NCBI GenBank assembly: GCA_014607495.2
Contig: CP053153.1
Location: 7,192,001 to 7,256,000, forward strand
DNA length: 64,000 bases
DNA from: Carposina sasakii
Lineage: Eukaryota; Arthropoda; Insecta; Lepidoptera; Carposinidae
Direction of reading: 5' to 3'
The notes below the pieces were generated by a model that was not told the origin of the DNA, searched no databases, and saw only the letters and a program-made list of their open reading frames with translations. Positions 1 to 13,016 of this stretch are shown here, in pieces (the first letter of the stretch is position 1; the number at the start of each line of letters is the position of its first letter). A program made the translations under genes and the position numbers.

Positions 1-778
1 TGTGGGACGCCAAATGTCCCGCTTTCAGGTGACTCCTCCCAGTTGATAGAAAAACCCTTCTTCAGATTATTATCGCGGATAGCACGTGATACATAAATCT
101 AGAATTTTGATTTTTCATAGGCGGATTCTATTTACATTTAAGACAATCAGCTGATAGAAAATATAGAAATATATACACTACTTAACTTTTAACTACTCGT
201 ACTTAGGTCTATGGCGTACATATGGGCGTATAAAATTTCGAAATTTCGATAAATTTTTGTTACTATGCTGTACTAAAAAACTGAGAGTATGATACTCGTA
301 TGAATGAGGTATTTATTTTATCATTTCAATTTAGGTTGTTATTGGAATAAAGTGAAAAAATTTCGCGCTCGCTCCGCTCGCGTTATTATACTTCTACCAC
401 AAAACGGAGAATATTATATGAAGAAGATATTTATTTTATAATTAGAATTTTAGGTGTTCTAAAAAAAATTGTTATTAAAAAAAGTGCAAAAATTTCGAGC
501 TCGCTCGGCTCGGGTTTTAATGTTAAAAAGACTATGAGTAAGTACCTAACAAAGTAGGTATACTATCGGCTGGGTAAATACAAATATATATCTGAAGCGC
601 CACTGGTTACAGTAAAATAAGACCTTCGTTTCCAATAGAATACCACAAAATATATATTTCTCTATAAAAAAATGAAAACAAAATTGGCAATTTGTAGGTG
701 TGTCCCGTTTTTCTTGCTCTAGTCCCGCATTTTTAACCCCGCCGTCCCGCAGATCTGTATATAAGAGTTGGCAGCCCT
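1..778. repeat. Possible right end of a GGCTGCC-ended DNA element
   Basis: No gene is visible. The right boundary reads GTTGGCAGCCCTA, whose complement TAGGGCTGCCAAC resembles hAT-type ends (YARNG) and the end of the element at 55,380-59,601. GTCCCGC motifs recur near both edges of the segment (around 15-25 and 720-755), as in subterminal repeats. The left end lies outside the window or is lost, so this is a weak call. Confidence 0.3.
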
Positions 779-832
779 AGCTATGAATGATTTAATAAAT
801 CAGTTCGCCGAAAAAAAGGTAAAGAGAGTATA

Positions 833-1209
833 CAGGGTGTTTTTTTGTGGCCACCTTTAACGAAGGGTACGTATTCTATACATGAAATAAATTAAGTTTA
901 TGCCAAAAAAAATGCTGGGATTTTTTTTTTTTTTTTTTTAATTTAAATTCCTTGATCGTGCTAAATTTATAGTGTCTAGTGTTTATGTTAGTTTTTTTAT
1001 AGACAGATATTAATTATTTTTCGTGAAAAAATCCTGCTACGCGCGTCTATGTGCATTTATGCAGAAAAACGCAGTCTATTTACTCAACTTTGGACCCTAA
1101 TATTTTGGAAACCAGACACTTCCCAGGTATGCTTCCATGGAGAAAAATGATCGTGATGATGAGGAGATTCCGTAGTTTTCGGGAACGTTGACGACCAAAA
1201 ATCATCCTG
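833..1209. mobile_element. TA-flanked MITE, family A copy 1
   Basis: About 377 bp bounded by CAGGGTG and CATCCTG and flanked by TA on both sides, as expected of a non-autonomous Tc1/mariner-type element. It has no coding capacity. The body is nearly identical to copies at 1,214-1,598, 13,017-13,401 and 25,635-26,275, so the boundaries are supported by comparison within the window. Confidence 0.7.
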
Positions 1210-1213
1210 TATA

Positions 1214-1598
1214 CAGGTTGTTTTTTTGTGGCCACCTTTAACGAAGAGTACGTACTCTATACATGAAATAAAGTAAGTTTATGCCAAAAAAAATGCTGGG
1301 AAAATTTTTTTTTTTTTTTGAAAAAAAAAATTTAAATTCCTTGATCGTGCGAAATTTATAATGTCTAGTGTTTATGTTAGTTTTTTTATAGACAGATATT
1401 AATTATTTTTCGTGAAAAAATCCTGCTACGCGCGTCTATGTGCATTTATGCAGAAAAACGCAGTCTATTTACTCAACTTTGGACCCTAATATTTTGGAAA
1501 CCAGACACTTCCCAGGTATGCTTCCATGGAGAAAAATGATCGTGATGATGAGGAGATTCCGTAGTTTTCGGGAACGTTGACGACCAAAAATCACCCTG
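1214..1598. mobile_element. TA-flanked MITE, family A copy 2
   Basis: Direct tandem neighbour of copy 1, only four bases (two TA dinucleotides) apart. Ends are CAGGTTG and CACCCTG. It differs from copy 1 mainly in the length of the poly-T/poly-A tract after the left third. The head-to-tail arrangement suggests a second insertion at the same TA, or unequal exchange. Confidence 0.7.
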
Positions 1599-1719
1599 TA
1601 TTTAATTTGAATTATTTGTAAAAATTTTGGAAAGTAACAGATAGATCATAATTACCTGCGATAAATAAGTATTTATTTCAATTTTATACATTCTTTTTCT
1701 TTTGTGAGAAATTTTTACC

Positions 1720-2021
1720 CATCAAAGTGATGATATAGCCGCAGATCATCTGCATAGAGATGGAAACTGGATGACATCACATCAGCTACAGAATTTATGA
1801 AGATAGAAAACAGGAGAGGCGAGAGTACGCCACCCTGAGGCACACCTGCAGTAAGCTCGCACTAGTCAGATGCCATCTCGTCCGAGCGTATACACTGCAA
1901 CCAGCCCTTAAGATACGAATCGAACCACGTTATTACGATTACCTGAGGAGATACGTTAAGAGAGCTAATAGTGCCCAGTAAAATGTCAAAGTCGACACAG
2001 TTAAATGCACTGCTAAAATCC
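1720..2021 (-). pseudogene. Non-LTR retrotransposon reverse transcriptase fragment
   Basis: Translated on the minus strand, this ~300-bp stretch gives the core of a jockey/CR1-like reverse transcriptase: DFSSAFN (first catalytic Asp), GVPQGGVLSPLLF and YADD in the right order and spacing. One in-frame stop occurs between the first two motifs, and both ends run into unrelated sequence. It is therefore a dead fragment. The clade is not certain from 100 residues. Confidence 0.75.
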
Positions 2022-3780
2022 TATTTTTTTACGACTCATTTTTGTTTACTTTACTGCTAAGTTTTAACTGCCAAACATGTTATTAAACATGCATTTTTAA
2101 TATTTTCTACTTACCAAAACTAACTAAATCAGTGCCTTTTAATATTAGTAGGGGCAATTCCGATAACGGGTACTGATTAATAATAATCAAAATCTTCATA
2201 ATTTATTTAACACTGGTGCTGGTGGATAAAAATTATAGGTCAAATATTCCATTCAGTCAGGGATAGTAAATCCTTTCTGCATTTACCATTTCATTTTAAA
2301 CAGATCCTTCAAATTTCAGCTTGCATCATCTAGTAGGTACTTATGTACTTTATGCAATTACAAAACGTCTGCAGCTCAAGATGCCTTTGCCCGTTTCTGC
2401 AGTCTGCACTAAATTCAAATTGCCTTTAAACTTTCCTTCATTTTTAATGTCCCACAAAGAGTCGAGCTTAGTTTCCATAAAATAAACCTCGGCTAATATC
2501 GCTCCGGTGGAATGCAATTTTTTGTCCTTATTTGAATTTCTGTCTTAACGCAAGCATTTTAATTAAAGAAGTTGCTGAACTTTAATATTAAAAAATAGTT
2601 TATAAGCTCAGCTCCGATTTATTTCAAACTAATTAAATCATAAAAAACATACCTTATTATAGTCACATAAAATCCTTCGTAAATCTAGTTTATTTCGTCT
2701 GTGTATAAACTTATTTATTACATGTAAAGTTAATTTTCTATGTTTTACTTTTTATACTTACCCAAATCATGATGAAAAGATAGTTCCGGTGTAACAACAT
2801 CATGAGAACGAGTGGTAACTAACGATAGCTGTCATTTTCACTAGCCGGCTCAGGGCTGCTGACCAGAAACGTGAAGCTACTTATGAAATTAGCAATGGAT
2901 GTGGCTTATTGAATGCTAAGGATAAGGGATAAAACCGCATCTTTTAAACACTGTCAAATATTGTACGCATTTTGTATCCATTATGCACAAACTCCGGATA
3001 CTTTATGTGTCTCCAGTGTTTCGCTATTTGAAGTGTTTTAGCTATTATGAAAATAATGACAGTTATCTATTGAATACTCGCACTCAAAGCAACATTGCAT
3101 TCTCTTCCACCTTTTAATATATTTTATATTTTTTATAAAAAATATTTTAAATATATATTGCATTGACTTCATCTTAGTATAAAGTTATAATAGTGCAATA
3201 AAGAATTTATCGATCTATCTATCTATACAAAGGAATTATAGTTCAATCGATAGAGGTCAATCACGAATCATGGGAACAGGCATACCGTATGCCAAAGGGA
3301 AGTCTATTGATAATAGTATAATAAAAGCCTTAAACTAGATATAAGCTATAAACAATTTAACGTCGAAAGTCACGTATAACAAGGATGTAACCTTACGCGC
3401 GGCTTATTCGTGTGACACTAATTTTGTATTTATCTTGTGATGAAGTTGTTTAGAAACACTGTAAATTTATTCAATTATATTGTTTAATATATTTTCAAAA
3501 ACAACTGTACGTTTCAAAGCACCTCCTAATCGTTTACTTCGTAGCTGCACGTCCACGCGAGGATTAATGAGCCTCCCGCCAGTCGCACGCGCTACCGACA
3601 CCATGACCGCAGAGTAACTAATAAAGTTGGCTATTATATTTGTCTAGATATCAAATTTCAAAAGCCGATACCCAGTTTATTGAAGAGAATAATTTGTATT
3701 AGCAACCGCTTGTGTAAACGGCATTCCACAAAAATGACGCATATTTCAAATGAAATGGATACGCGGAATACTTTGCACAA
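2022..3780. other. Gene-free stretch
   Basis: AT-rich sequence with no supported gene. Around 3,196-3,225 the string AATAAAGAATTTATCGATC followed by CTAT repeats looks like the 3' tail of a retroposon, but no body could be attached to it. Nothing else is recognised. Confidence 0.4.
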
Positions 3781-4076
3781 TAAAGGCTCGAGCACACCGG
3801 ATGCGTGTGCGTGCACGTAAGCGTAGACGTACACGTACCTCTGAGTTTAATGTATAGAACTGTCACCGCTTGACGTCTATGCTTACGTCTACGCATACGC
3901 ATCCGGTGTGTCCTGTCTCATACAGTTCCATACTTTACAACTCAGCGGTACGTGCACGTCTACGCATACGCATCCGGTCTGCCCGTACCTATACAGTTCC
4001 ATACATTACAACTCAGAGGTACGTGTACGTCTACGCTTATGTGTACGCATACGAATCCGGTGTGCTCGAGGCTTTA
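3781..4076. repeat. Foldback element made of alternating purine-pyrimidine repeats
   Basis: The ends are inverted (AAAGGCTCGAGCACACCGGA on the left and its near complement on the right). The interior repeats a module of roughly 80-90 bp about three times; each contains tracts such as TACGTGTACGTCTACGC and an ACAGTTCCATAC box. The short open frames on both strands here are by-products of the repeats, not genes. Target duplication was not resolved. Confidence 0.6.
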
Positions 4077-5519
4077 AACACGTACAGAGAATTTCCAAAA
4101 AAAATTATACCTACTAAAATAATATTTTATTAGGTACATTATTTCGACAGTAATTACAGTACAATCTATAAATAATTACAACTAGATACACCTAACAAAA
4201 AACAAGTTCAAAATTTACCTAACAAAGCATAAGGGAAGTTTTAGAAAAAGTACGAGTACCAAGAAATCTTATAAAGTTCGTATTTTGTCATCGGTACCTC
4301 TACAATCATCTACAAATTATTATAATGCCTACATGATCGATAATAAATATCAATTTCGCCCAATTCTCCGAAAAAAATAGATATTAGAACTCTTTTAGTA
4401 AATTGTTTCCAATATCTTTCAGAAGCATTTGACGGGCGAGTGAGAAATTACCCAGAATGCCGCGCTATATTGTTACTGCGCTGTTCATTTCACTGTAATC
4501 CTTCACCTCCGCTGTCCCCGATAGTAACCCCTCCAGTTTATAAACCGTCGCTACGTATCAATTATATCATATATATATCTACGTGGAGCTAAAGATAGAT
4601 GATGTTGATGTGAGAGATTATTGAATCGATCGAGCTGATTGTCCGGACCTTATATAATATCACTATACATATACTACAAGCTGATTTAGGTATGAATTTA
4701 TGTATAGTCTCTTTTTACTGAGGGAATACATTTTACTTATCTAAAATCTATCTACATATATACTCATCCATACGCCAGTAATAAGTAGTGCAAGACAATC
4801 CAGCTCAATCCCAACGTTGAATCAAAGCCATTGAGCTCCAATGCAATTGGCAAACACGGGTATAACAATGTCCTGATAGGAGCGTACACATAGCTCCTAC
4901 GTCTACGTAGATCCTCAGCTCCCAACCGCAAACATTTGCTAGACATCGGTTGTGCTTTGTAGAGCTGGATACGGAGATAGAACGCGAGTATTCCGTATAA
5001 CTTTAGGTAATCATAGCATAAGATTGTTTTAAAATATTGATTCCAACGTCACACGTCGTGGTTGACTAGTAACCTCTGCACTTGAGTTATTACTTACACT
5101 ATAGTCATGTGAAAGATTTATATAAAAAATCTATTATAAAATAAAAAATCTAAGATTAACTTCAAAATTTTCTTCTCCACACAAACTACCTCTGACCTTG
5201 TAGAAATTAACTTATCGCCAAGTCGAGCAAAAAAGCGGCACGGCCGTACCATTCTTTTCTCGAAGCAGTAGGTACAGGCCATTTTCGACCGCTCTATAAC
5301 TTCGTTGTGGATAATCAAATCAGTCTTACCTGAATAGTTTTGAAATAAAAACCGAAAAAAAAGTGCAAGTCCAATACATACACAAAGGTTTTGTACCATC
5401 TATGAGAAACGGCAAAAAATATATTGCATGAAAGCCCCCATAAATATTTTATTCAGTTTTAATATTTTTGTTGTTATAGCAGCAACAGAAATACCTACAT
5501 CATCCCTAAATAATTCGTC
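4077..5519. other. Gene-free stretch
   Basis: No supported gene. The 60-codon minus-strand frame around 4,764-4,946 resembles a commonly repeated moth sequence rather than a host protein, but I cannot assign it. Nothing else is recognised. Confidence 0.3.
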
Positions 5520-5612
5520 TAGCTATCACGGTTCATGAAATTCAGCCTTGTGACAGACGGACAGTGGAGTCGTTTTTTTATCCTTTGGCTACGGAATCCT
5601 AGAAAGGGGTAA
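5520..5612. repeat. Fragment of the GGTTCCGTAC interspersed repeat
   Basis: Carries the features of a repeat seen again at 20,833-21,215 and 24,705-24,880: an ACAGACGGACAG-type tract followed by CCTTTGGCTACGGAATCCTAG. Degenerate and truncated. Confidence 0.45.
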
Positions 5613-8167
5613 AATGTTGTATATATCGGTCGTACATACATTGACGTGATTCAAATACAAAGAGAAGGGTGTCATTTCCTTTATCTGCTGAAATCTATTG
5701 GACTGATACGACCGTGCAATGATTTGCATAATGCATTTGTTTATTAATTTGATTCTTTTCATAACGATTTGGTACCGAAATAGATCATAAATATACTGTA
5801 ATAAACAAACAATATTCTATGATATTATTACTATTTTCCGGAAAAATATACACCAACCCAAAGCAGAAACAAAAATATGTACAATGAGTAGTTTATTTTC
5901 TTTAGTTTACTACGAGTATTACCGGAGTAAAATTTCTAGGAAACTAGGTACATTTGTGTTGTTTTGTTAGTAGATTGCGAATGTGACGAGTCTCATCGAG
6001 ACGTGAGAGCACTGAATATAGTACTTTATCGCAAACGACACGAGTCGCTCTCCTCGATGCGAAATAGAAAACTAATAGAAATATGAAAATAGGTATGTAA
6101 TAAGTTTGGTAGTTGGTACTTTGTTTAGCTTATGAGAGTATTATAGAAAAAAAATTGTTATTTTGTTTGTGTACACTAAACAATGGTGTATTATAATAAG
6201 TGTATTATATATAAAGGTTTACATACGTAGGTAAGTGATATCGTTAAAATGTATGCATCCTTCGCCAATTACTACCACGCCCTACATACAATAGTCTACC
6301 ACGCCCTACATACAAGGTCAGGTCAGGTAATGTTTTTCTTATAGCCTATAGCAAGAATATTTCTGAAATTTTCCTTTAGCTGCTCTTTTTACATTGTTAT
6401 CAAAAGTAAAAGTTATCGTTAACGGTCGAATAGCTGTTCAGCGAATTAAATGAATCTGCCAATTGCAATATTCCTTTTTTTAAGTGAACCATTATTGGAA
6501 GCGTTGGGCCCGGATGTATTACTCGCTTCGTTAAACATGAGATGAGTAAAGTTAACTTGAGTAATGCATATTAAGTAGGTACTACTGGAATTTAAAAGTC
6601 TAAAAGGCTATGAATGATATGCTACTGTTGGTTGATAAATTTGGGTACGACAAAAACTAACTGGATTTATTGTGTATTCTGAAATAATACAACAATGTTT
6701 CTAACATATAAATAAGTATAATTCTTATTGCTGCTATCTTTCCCTTTTTGGCAGAATTAAATTAAAACACATTACTCGTACATAATACATCAGACTATAT
6801 CTGATTATGTACGAGACAGGTATCTACCTACTATATACATATAAGACGATTACTTCCTACCCTTTGTGAATAATATAAAAGCTAAAAAACTCCGAAAACT
6901 ACTGAAGCGCAACTCTTTAGAAGCTTTTAACTTGACTTAAAGTAAAATGCAGTATCACGACACTATTCATAAAGTCTCCAGTCACTGGAAGGATGCCCAA
7001 GAAAAAAGTTTACCGTTATGGAGTTTTATATACCAAAATTACAAAATAAAATTTCTGTCTGTATGTAATTGTATGTGTACAATAAAGAATAAGAATTGTT
7101 CAAAGAAATTTGAACATATATAAACTTTTTCGTTGCCAAATTATGTTTTTTGTAATTTTTAAATTTAAATTCTTAGAATAAGATTATTATTAGGCTTTTG
7201 TTACCCGACCGTGTCGGAAGCAAATTTTTTGTATTAAAATGTAGAAAGCCTTTTCAATTTAAGAGAATAAAATATTCTCACAATTTAAACGCATGTTTTA
7301 TTATACAAGAATAAGTATTATTACCTATATATTTTTTGAGATTTTCCCAATAGTGAAATATCCTATTTGAAGGATTAAAATTGATGCTGTCTCCATGTTG
7401 ATCAAGTTTCAGAGAAAGACAGCGTCTACCTAATTTATACTAGACAGGATAGAAGTCATATTTCTATTATAGACAGATTGCATTAAATAAGTAAGTATGA
7501 AACTAACTTAATAAAATGTGACTAAAATAATGCTTTTTATAATAACCCTATCAGAATATAATCCTATCTCAGTCGGCAAAGTTGAAAAAGTCAATAACGA
7601 TAGCAGTTTACACGTAAAGCTTATTTCGGTGCCTTTACTTTAACGAAATAAGTTTGGATTTTCTTTAGAGTCGAACCGGTGAATCGTGGTCTCGCCAACT
7701 CGATGTCATATTTTCATTTTACATTGACATGAAATCTTTCCGGCAGTAACACAATGTAGTCAATTTGCTACAAAGTCTGGCCGAAGTTTGCCCCACTTCG
7801 TCACAAACTTGTGATTGCCTTGTTTTCCACTTCGTTCACAGAAAGATGACGAAACTTGAGGAAACGAACGAAAGTAAAATGAAAAGAAATTCTTGTATCC
7901 GTCTGTGAATTTTGTAAAGCTCTTTTGTTAAGTAAGCTTGTTTAGATATGCCTACTCTAATAATTCGTCGCTATTAAATGGTAGGTACTCGTAGGTAGGT
8001 TAATAAATTATATTTGATAACTTAGGTAAGTTCACGGTTTTAACGTAGATAACTTACTTATTTACTTTGGTATTTTTTTCATCTTATACCTGTGGTATCT
8101 AATACTTTAGTCAGTCTTGCCTATAAAAGACATGCATGAAAGTCGATATTCCTAAATTTAATTAACC
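5613..8167. other. Gene-free stretch
   Basis: AT-rich, no supported gene. A short direct duplication (TACCACGCCCTACATACAA, twice near 6,270-6,315) and a retroposon-like tail (GTACAATAAAGAATAAG near 7,078) are the only structures noticed. Confidence 0.35.
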
Positions 8168-8335
8168 AGCCCCCTTATTACCTAACTAGCAAAAGCAAAA
8201 ATCGCTGATAGCTTGTCAAATTCGTATTACGTAAAATGAATTTTAAAGGAACTTTTACATTTCAAGGCGAATATTGTACAATTTTCGCTATCGCTTTGCT
8301 TCGGCTTTGCTATTGCTTTTACGTAATCAGGGGGC
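8168..8335. mobile_element. Small MITE-like inverted repeat
   Basis: Ends GCCCCCTTATTACC and GTAATCAGGGGGC are inverted, and a second inverted pair (AGCAAAAGCAAA / TTTGCTATTGCTTTT) lies just inside. There is no coding capacity. The boundary is by inspection only and no target duplication was confirmed. Confidence 0.4.
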
Positions 8336-10060
8336 GGATAAAGCAGAATTAGACCAAAATAAAATCCGAAAGATTTGAGTCTTACGTAAGTAGGTACCTT
8401 CATTCTTTCGACTTAGAACAACCTTCGTAGATAAAACGTATTAGGTAATATATGTATAATTCACACGTCCCTTTCGTTGAAATTGTATCGCGGGTAATTT
8501 TATTTTCATACAAACTCAGTAACGCGACGGTAATGGTCCATAACAGAAAGCTCGGATATACGTTATACATCGTATACATAGGTATACTCGCCTTGTATAC
8601 AAACAGAAACAAAATGTCCTATTTGCGATTTATGACGCGATTCAACTAACAATTTGTACTGAAATATACAATATCGAGTGAACAAAGCGTTTACATTTAA
8701 TAAATGGACACCATTTAGATTTATTGCTTAAAGTACATTGAAGTTTAGAAATCGATTTTATGTAATGCTTGCATATTGAAATTTTATATTCGTCTATACT
8801 AAAATGAATGTACCTATGTGTTAGGTCAATATAATAAAAGGTCTAATAGAGAATATTAGGTATACTTTGGGCTCTAGGTAATTTAAAATATTAAATCGAA
8901 ACGAATACCTATGCTAGTGTACCACACCATGATTATTCCTTGTAAGGTTATTTTTTCAAGTGGCATCATCCTATATTCCACAAAGACGGTAATTTCTTAC
9001 CGGTTGTGGACAGTATATACTTATTGGCAAATCTATGGAAAACGCTGATACTTTTTTCTCGATACCAAGACTATAAAACTTTTACATACATTTTATTTTT
9101 TATTTTATTTTACTTTTACTTATTCTTTGTAGGTAATTGATAAAAGCCTAGCTAGGTGTTCAGTATGATGGCCCCTTTGAATCTGAGTATCGCAATATTG
9201 TTTTAATGAAAAGCTCTTGAATTTAAATTAATTTTATCAACAATAAAACACAAATGTCTTCGTAAAAAGGTAATTCTATAAGAAGACTTCAAAAAATCCA
9301 ATTAAAAAAAAGCGAAATGCCTTGCTTTAAAACATCTCCATAAAGATTTTTACTGCGAGTGTTTTGCATAGGTAAATTATATAAAATGGTTCTCGGAGTA
9401 ATACGAGAACAATTAAGTTTGTTATGATTTGGCGTGAAAGAGTAACAAATATCTAAACATCCAAATATCATCACTTTTTACTTTACATCTTAGCGATAAA
9501 TCCAAAGAGCTATGTGATAACTAGACAAAGTAAGTGTATGAACTTTACAATCAAATCCTACGGGAATTAAATTTAAACATTAAGCCCTCTAATGTTAACA
9601 CAATTTATATGCTTCAAACATTCAATTTATAGTCAAGCGGATATGTTACAAACACTGTAAATTAAATACGCTGACGACATCTCAAAACCGTCCCCAACAT
9701 TTATCCTCATTTCCGAATGATACGAGTACATAACATATTTCTGAATGTACTCATGTAAGGAATACATAGGTACGATGACATTGTGGCTTATACAGTTGAA
9801 AGATACAAGTACAGCATAATTCAATCTGCCGGCAAGTTGCCATCTCATGATGTTAAATCAAATTCAAAAACTTTGTGCATAATTACTAGATCCAAAATTA
9901 AATTCTAGGAGACCAGCTTCCTACGTGTTAATATTCAATAACTATTGAGTAAGACTGCCACCCAAGGCCAACTAAACTTTACACTTGGGAATCGGGAAAG
10001 CCGATTATGAGATTACAATATTAAGCTAACCTTTACATTTACCTGATTTACCACCCTGTT
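8336..10060. other. Gene-free stretch
   Basis: No supported gene or recognisable repeat. Open frames here (for example near 8,400-8,650 on both strands and 9,633-9,848) overlap each other antisense and have no domain or splice context. Confidence 0.35.
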
Positions 10061-10070
10061 AATTCAAAAA

Positions 10071-10418
10071 CCATAGCCCAGTGGTTAAGACGTGCACCTT
10101 CCAAGCGGGAGACGTAAGTTCAATCCCAGCCACGGGCCTGTACCAATGAATTTATTTCATATACAGATTTTAATGTTGTTAAATTGTCACTTAGCTCGTG
10201 CCTCGAAAAGCACGTAAAACCGTTGGTCCTGCGCCTGATCTCTCTCCGGTCGTGTCGGCTTTCCGTCCCATCAGACTATGAGAGTGAAGGAATAGAGAGT
10301 ACATCTGTGTTTGCGTACACACTTGTGCACTATAATATCTCCTGCGTACCTGGCCAATCTCCGGTAGAGATTGGTCGCCTTGGCCGAAATACGGTCGGAG
10401 ATCATCATCATCTTCATC
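10071..10418 (+). mobile_element. tRNA-derived SINE with intact 10-bp target duplication
   Basis: The 5' head is tRNA-like, with an A-box (TAGCCCAGTGGTTAAGACG) and a B-box (AGTTCAATCCCAG) at the normal ~45-bp spacing, so it would be transcribed by RNA polymerase III. A ~270-bp unrelated body follows and ends in a CATCATCATCTTCATC-type tail. AATTCAAAAA flanks the element on both sides (10,061-10,070 and 10,419-10,428), which is the mark of LINE-mediated insertion. Long SINEs of this build are typical of moths. Confidence 0.85.
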
Positions 10419-10475
10419 AATTCAAAAATAGGTACCTACCTTATTTTGCCCATTTTAATTTTATTCTTTATTGTA

Positions 10476-12393
10476 TGGGTAGTCCGGGAGAGTTTATCAG
10501 GTAGGAGACAATAGCCACCGATCATACTATGATCATCATAGAATCTCTGTATAACTAAATATTGCGACGTTGCCACACTTCTTGCAGCCCATAGGCACCT
10601 CCCACCTTGCTCACATGGCGATGTTGCGATCGGCAGTTTCGTTTTGGAGTTACAAGTGAAAATACATTTTTGTGCCCGGTAAGTTATTTTTTCAATTTTC
10701 GATATTTCATTGCTGTTGCTTACTGTATATAGATTCCAACATGTCAAGAATACATATCCTTAGTGTTATTATCCTTGTAACCTTTACGACAAACAGTTTT
10801 TACCTTAATATTATGGTTTTTTTTTGTAAATTGAATAACGGACAGCTTGACATGGGGTGGGAGAAATTACCATGGCGACGGGGGGAGACTTTACCTAGGG
10901 TAATCTCTCCCTCTGTTTCTGTTTTGCAATAATATTTTTTGTTTTATTTCAGACAAGTATCCACAATGCCCTTCAAATAAAAAAAATGAAACGACAAGAA
11001 AATAAGGTTTAACTATTTGTAAGTTTGTTATCTAGTTATGACATAGATATAATAAATAATCATATAACACAATGATCAACTAGCAACTGAGTTATCAGAA
11101 AAAACTACAATTGGCCTAAAACGTTAGATAAAATGTATTATTTGACAAGTGTTTCCTTTATTAATAAATCTAATAATAGTTAATTGATTATGGTATATGT
11201 CAAATTAACCGGATATATTATATCTAAACAGAATGGAAAAAACATAGAAATAAATAAATAAATACTATGCGTCGTACTATGGTCATATATATGTATGTAA
11301 GGTCATACCCATACAGCTTAGGTTAGCGAGGAGCGAAGCGACGAAGCGGGTTAGGTTGATGTAAATACAGAAGCGACTTTAGGGCGTTATTCTTTCTCTT
11401 GCATTTATGCTCAAATGTTCAGTGAAACAAATTCATTCTCACAGCGATAAGAGGGTAGCGAAAGAAATTACCCAACAGGCTAAAACGTAATGTTTGAAGA
11501 AATTAGTACTTTTTATGAAATAACATTTTGTTAAATGACATTTGAACAAATGCTTAATTTGCGAAACATATTATTCAAGTTCAATTGACATTTTAATATT
11601 TAACACATTTAACATTGTCTCATTTGCTAAATGAACATTTGGTGAAACGTTGTTTGTCGAATGACCATTTGTCAATAATTTTTTGTGAAATTGTTAACAA
11701 AGAAATGGAAAAAATTGTTCACCCGAGTGGGAATAATTTTTTGGTCAAACGTTAATTAACCATAAAGATACCCAAGTTACCTTTGATTTTTCTCCATTTT
11801 GATAAGATATTATTAAATGTTTAAGATATTTTGCTGTAGACAGACTGAATTTTTAATAAAATAACTGTTGGTTGTGAAAGTTCTTATTAATATTGATATA
11901 AATTATATTAGACAGAGTTTCTTATGATAAAAGTTTACAAACACTCACTGTTGTAAACGCAACTACTTATTTTAAGAAATATAATATGTGATAAGTGCTT
12001 AATTCCTCACTACCTGTATGTCAAAGACACTCAAAGTTTGTACCTCGTGTTCTCATTTACTACGTATTATTATATGCCATGGTTTTTTTTTCATTAAATT
12101 TCTTTTTATAATTATAATTTGTTATTTTTATTTTGCCTTGTTTTAAACCCGGGTAAAGACTCCCTTCATGGGGGTCAAGTTTCCCACCCAGGCGGGAGAT
12201 ATTAGTCAAATCTCACTTCGGTAGAACTCGTTAATTACTCATAAAGTATTAATGATTTATGAAACTTTCTTAAGAAAAAATAAAGCTTAATAATGCAGCT
12301 TAGGGTACAATTTGTAGAAAATAGTTTTTTGTAAATATAAAGCGATTTATGAGCATTTTAGTCGAAGGCGGGTCAACTCTCCCGGACTCCCCC
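10476..12393. mobile_element. Non-autonomous DNA transposon with TA flanks
   Basis: Terminal inverted repeats of about 19 bp share GAGTCCGGGAGAGTT or TAGTCCGGGAGAGTT, flanked by TA on each side. A second, subterminal inverted pair of roughly 45 bp lies at 10,850-10,895 and 12,145-12,195 (GGTGGGA...CTTTACC). The interior has no transposase. A hairpin, GGGAGAAATTACC / GGTAATCTCTCCC, lies at 10,859-10,912. Superfamily not assigned. Confidence 0.5.
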
Positions 12394-13016
12394 TACACAT
12401 AAAATACATTTCGAATAAACATTAACAGAGATACTGTACAAAAGTGACCCTATCTCTAAAAGAGATTTCATTAAGCAAACCAGTTAAAATTACGTGATTA
12501 GCAAATATTATTTTTCAGTGGTATTAAACCCTGGTGCTTATAATCCCGAAAACATAAGAACTTCTGGTAATAGGTTGTTATCAAATAAACATTTAATATT
12601 CTAGACTTTCCCTAGAACAAATATTTGTTATAGGCTTATATTAATCAGAAGTAAGACAACATATGAATGCAGGTACTGATTATTAAATCTATTACCAAAA
12701 GCATCCGCAGGGCGTGTACCAAACATACGTAGTGCGGTTGTGTTCGTGAGCCGAAGACGTGGTTATAAGAGGTAGAACAACGAGCTCTGTGTGCGACAAG
12801 CCTAATCGCATTTGCGGAGATTGCGCCACAGCGGACTAGCCAACAATAACAGACGACGAGAATTAGCTTAAAATGGAATTAAGGGACAAACATGAGTTTA
12901 CACCTGTAGGTATTTTGCAACTGTAATTTTGGGAAATCGTGTAGGATTTGCCTATTACTTTTCAAAAACACCGTCACGTAGACGTAAATAGTAGAAAATA
13001 TTATTATTTAGGTATA
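12394..13016. other. Gene-free stretch
   Basis: No supported gene. The part around 12,710-12,870 is less AT-rich than its surroundings, but no open frame or promoter element could be supported. Confidence 0.35.

Noticed and set aside
4764..4946. 60-codon ORF with a possible LINE-derived motif
   Set aside because: Vaguely resembles translated moth repeats, but too short and without diagnostic residues.
8400..8649. Pair of antisense-overlapping ORFs
   Set aside because: Mutually overlapping short frames in AT-rich DNA, with no evidence for either.
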